Below, piece after piece: positions 12,526 to 13,966 of a DNA stretch of 13,966 nucleotides. The notes beneath the pieces were generated by a model. The model was not told the DNA's origin. It did no database searches and saw only the letters and a list, made by a program, of their open reading frames with translations. Positions within the stretch are counted from its first letter, which is position 1; each line of letters begins with the position of its first letter. Origin of the DNA: Phycisphaerae bacterium (GTDB taxonomy: Bacteria; Planctomycetota; Phycisphaerae; Sedimentisphaerales; UBA12454); NCBI GenBank assembly GCA_028712345.1, contig JAQTQF010000018.1, positions 1-13,966 on the forward strand, in the 5' to 3' direction. A program made the translations under genes and the position numbers.

Positions 12526-13966
12526 ATGTGTACGAACAGAAGGTTTGCGTGTTTAATTTTTCTTGTTCTTCTGGGTATAGTCGGCAGCGCATTTGCCGCC
12601 GATATTCAGTGGGACAACAGCGGGGGAGACAGGCTTTGGAGAACGGCAACTAACTGGGACCTTAATCAAGTTCCCACCACTGCCGACAAAGCCGCAATCA
12701 GAAACGCAGCAGTTCAGGGACCGATTATTGATTCGAGCACAACGGCACAAGCGGCCCAAGTCGTTGTTGGCGACTGGTCAAGTTCCAGCGATACCCTTGA
12801 TATTACCGGCGGAAGCCTTACGGCAACAAGCTGGTTCGTATTAGGCTACAGCGCTTCCAATAACGGAACATTGACTATGAGCGGCGGTACCATCAATGCT
12901 GCCAGTACTCTGGATGTTGGAAACAGCGGCACGGGTACTATAAATATGACCGGTGGTACAATTAATGTCTCCAGCAGATTTGGAATTGCTCTGTTGGCCG
13001 GCAGTAACGGCGATGTATTCCTTGACGGCGGAGTTATTTCGTGCGGCTCGTTGAGCATCTCAAGTGCCGGTGCGATGGACATTACCGGCGGTACCTTAAT
13101 CGTAAACGGCGATGCAACCTCGACGATTAACGGTTACATCTCCGGCGGTTTGATTACCGCTTACGGCGGGTCAGGAACTCTGAATGTAGATTATAATGTC
13201 AGCAATCCGGGACAGACTACCGTAACGGCTAACACGGCTGAAAAAGCCGCCTATCCAAGTCCCACTAACGGCGGGACCGGTATAAGCATTAATGCCGACC
13301 TTAGCTGGGTGGCCGGGCAGTATGCGACGACACACGATGTTTATTTTGGAACAGATTCGACACCCGATGAGACTGAATTCCAGGGCAATCAGGCCGGTAC
13401 TTCGTTTGACCCCGGCACACTGACCCTCGGCACAACTTACTACTGGCGGATTGATGAGGTCAACCCAAGTAATCCGAGCAGCCCGTGGATTGGCGATGTC
13501 TGGAGCTTTACGACTCAGACCGGCACTGCTGTTTTGAGAAAAGGCCCGTATCTGATTTATCCGGGTGTCAATACACAGATGACGGTACTCTGGCAGCTTG
13601 ATGCCAGCGAAAGCTGTACTCTCGAATGGGGTCTTGATACCAACTACACTGCCGGAAGTGCCAATGTAAGCGAGTACGGCACAGACCACCAGTATAAGTA
13701 CACCATCACCGGTCTTACACCGGGTGAAAAGTATTATTACAAGGTTACAGTCGGAGCGGGTATTACCACTGGTAATTTCCTGGCGGCACCGGATAATTCC
13801 GCAACGAATGTGAAATTCCTGATGTATGGCGATACGCGAACAAATGCCGTCAGCCAGGCTTCGGTTTGCGCGGGAATGAATAATGTTATTTCCGCAGACC
13901 CTGCTTATCAGACTATGCTGCTTCTTGCAGGCGACTGGGTTGAAACTAACGCCGAAACCAACTGGA
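12526..13966 (+). CDS. Secreted purple-acid-phosphatase-like protein with N-terminal solenoid and FN3-type modules (partial)
   Basis: The reading frame runs off the right edge after 480 codons. ATG follows AGGAG at 6 nt. Residues 1-24 are a signal peptide ending in SAFA before ADIQ. About 25-225 carry GG[TSV] repeats (ITGGSLTA, MSGGTINAAS, MTGGTINVSS, LDGGVISCGS, ITGGTLIVNG), as in beta-solenoid or autotransporter-like passengers. About 243-330 is an FN3-like module (LSWVAGQYATTHDVYFGT, YYWRIDEVN, GDVWSFTT). About 338-420 (LRKGPYLIYPGVNTQMTVLWQ...LTPGEKYYYKV) resembles the N-terminal domain of purple acid phosphatases. The catalytic metallophosphoesterase domain begins at KFLMYGDTRTN (430-440), with LLLAGDWVE (465-473) as the second metal motif. 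The GNHE and histidine motifs would lie beyond the window. It is probably exported and may hydrolyse phosphate esters; substrate unknown. Confidence 0.88.
   Translation, partial: MCTNRRFACLIFLVLLGIVGSAFAADIQWDNSGGDRLWRTATNWDLNQVPTTADKAAIRNAAVQGPIIDSSTTAQAAQVVVGDWSSSSDTLDITGGSLTATSWFVLGYSASNNGTLTMSGGTINAASTLDVGNSGTGTINMTGGTINVSSRFGIALLAGSNGDVFLDGGVISCGSLSISSAGAMDITGGTLIVNGDATSTINGYISGGLITAYGGSGTLNVDYNVSNPGQTTVTANTAEKAAYPSPTNGGTGISINADLSWVAGQYATTHDVYFGTDSTPDETEFQGNQAGTSFDPGTLTLGTTYYWRIDEVNPSNPSSPWIGDVWSFTTQTGTAVLRKGPYLIYPGVNTQMTVLWQLDASESCTLEWGLDTNYTAGSANVSEYGTDHQYKYTITGLTPGEKYYYKVTVGAGITTGNFLAAPDNSATNVKFLMYGDTRTNAVSQASVCAGMNNVISADPAYQTMLLLAGDWVETNAETNW

Noticed and set aside
13171..13689. 172-codon minus-strand open frame
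   Set aside because: It is antisense to the FN3 and PAP-N modules of the secreted phosphoesterase.
1..13966. CRISPR array, insertion sequence, toxin-antitoxin or defence genes
   Set aside because: No regularly spaced direct repeats, transposase motifs or recognisable defence proteins were found in any frame.

Overview
The window looks like chromosomal DNA of a planctomycete, probably a member of the Phycisphaerae. I base this on moderate GC and on gene content: a membrane protein carrying an acidic 'GSGSGLLDLSLQADDTSLG' stretch, and a large secreted phosphoesterase with GG[TS]-type solenoid repeats and a fibronectin-like 'YYWRIDEVN' module. I recall both as planctomycete features. The assignment is an inference and I could not search any database.

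Layout. At the left edge (2-259, +) is the tail of a PhoU-like domain, probably from a Na/Pi cotransporter. The whole gap up to 548 is a nested inverted-repeat element that also holds the ribD terminator. From there to 8924 everything is on the minus strand. ligA-ribD form a translationally coupled pair (stop and start overlap by one base). An OmpA-type lipoprotein and a two-TM acidic protein with an HTH-like N-terminus follow as separate units. Next comes a tight four-gene cluster, in transcription order YqaA/DedA-like membrane protein, AMMECR1 protein, HEGWH metallopeptidase and Maf pyrophosphatase, with gaps of 4, 6 and 13 nt. A tRNA-Lys(UUU) gene (8988-9060, -) sits just upstream of that cluster. 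A divergent control region (9061-9299) holds a promoter for the tRNA and a near-perfect sigma70 promoter for recJ (9300-11048, +).

The right end is the least ordinary part. After recJ lies a 104-residue membrane-anchored small protein with a strong terminator. Then comes about 1 kb with no protein gene (11527-12525). It contains a promoter-to-terminator unit of about 240 nt that looks like an independent structured non-coding RNA (about 11753-11992). A second, weaker promoter/terminator pair (12069-12340) and the leader of the last gene follow. The window ends inside a long secreted purple-acid-phosphatase-like protein (from 12526, +), which is open at the window edge.

The genes are mostly housekeeping (riboflavin synthesis, DNA ligation, recombination nuclease, nucleotide-pool sanitation) mixed with envelope and secreted proteins. 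No mobile-element genes, CRISPR array, toxin-antitoxin or defence system is visible. The best candidate for something undescribed is the 11753-11992 RNA; the 265-548 repeat element is second.
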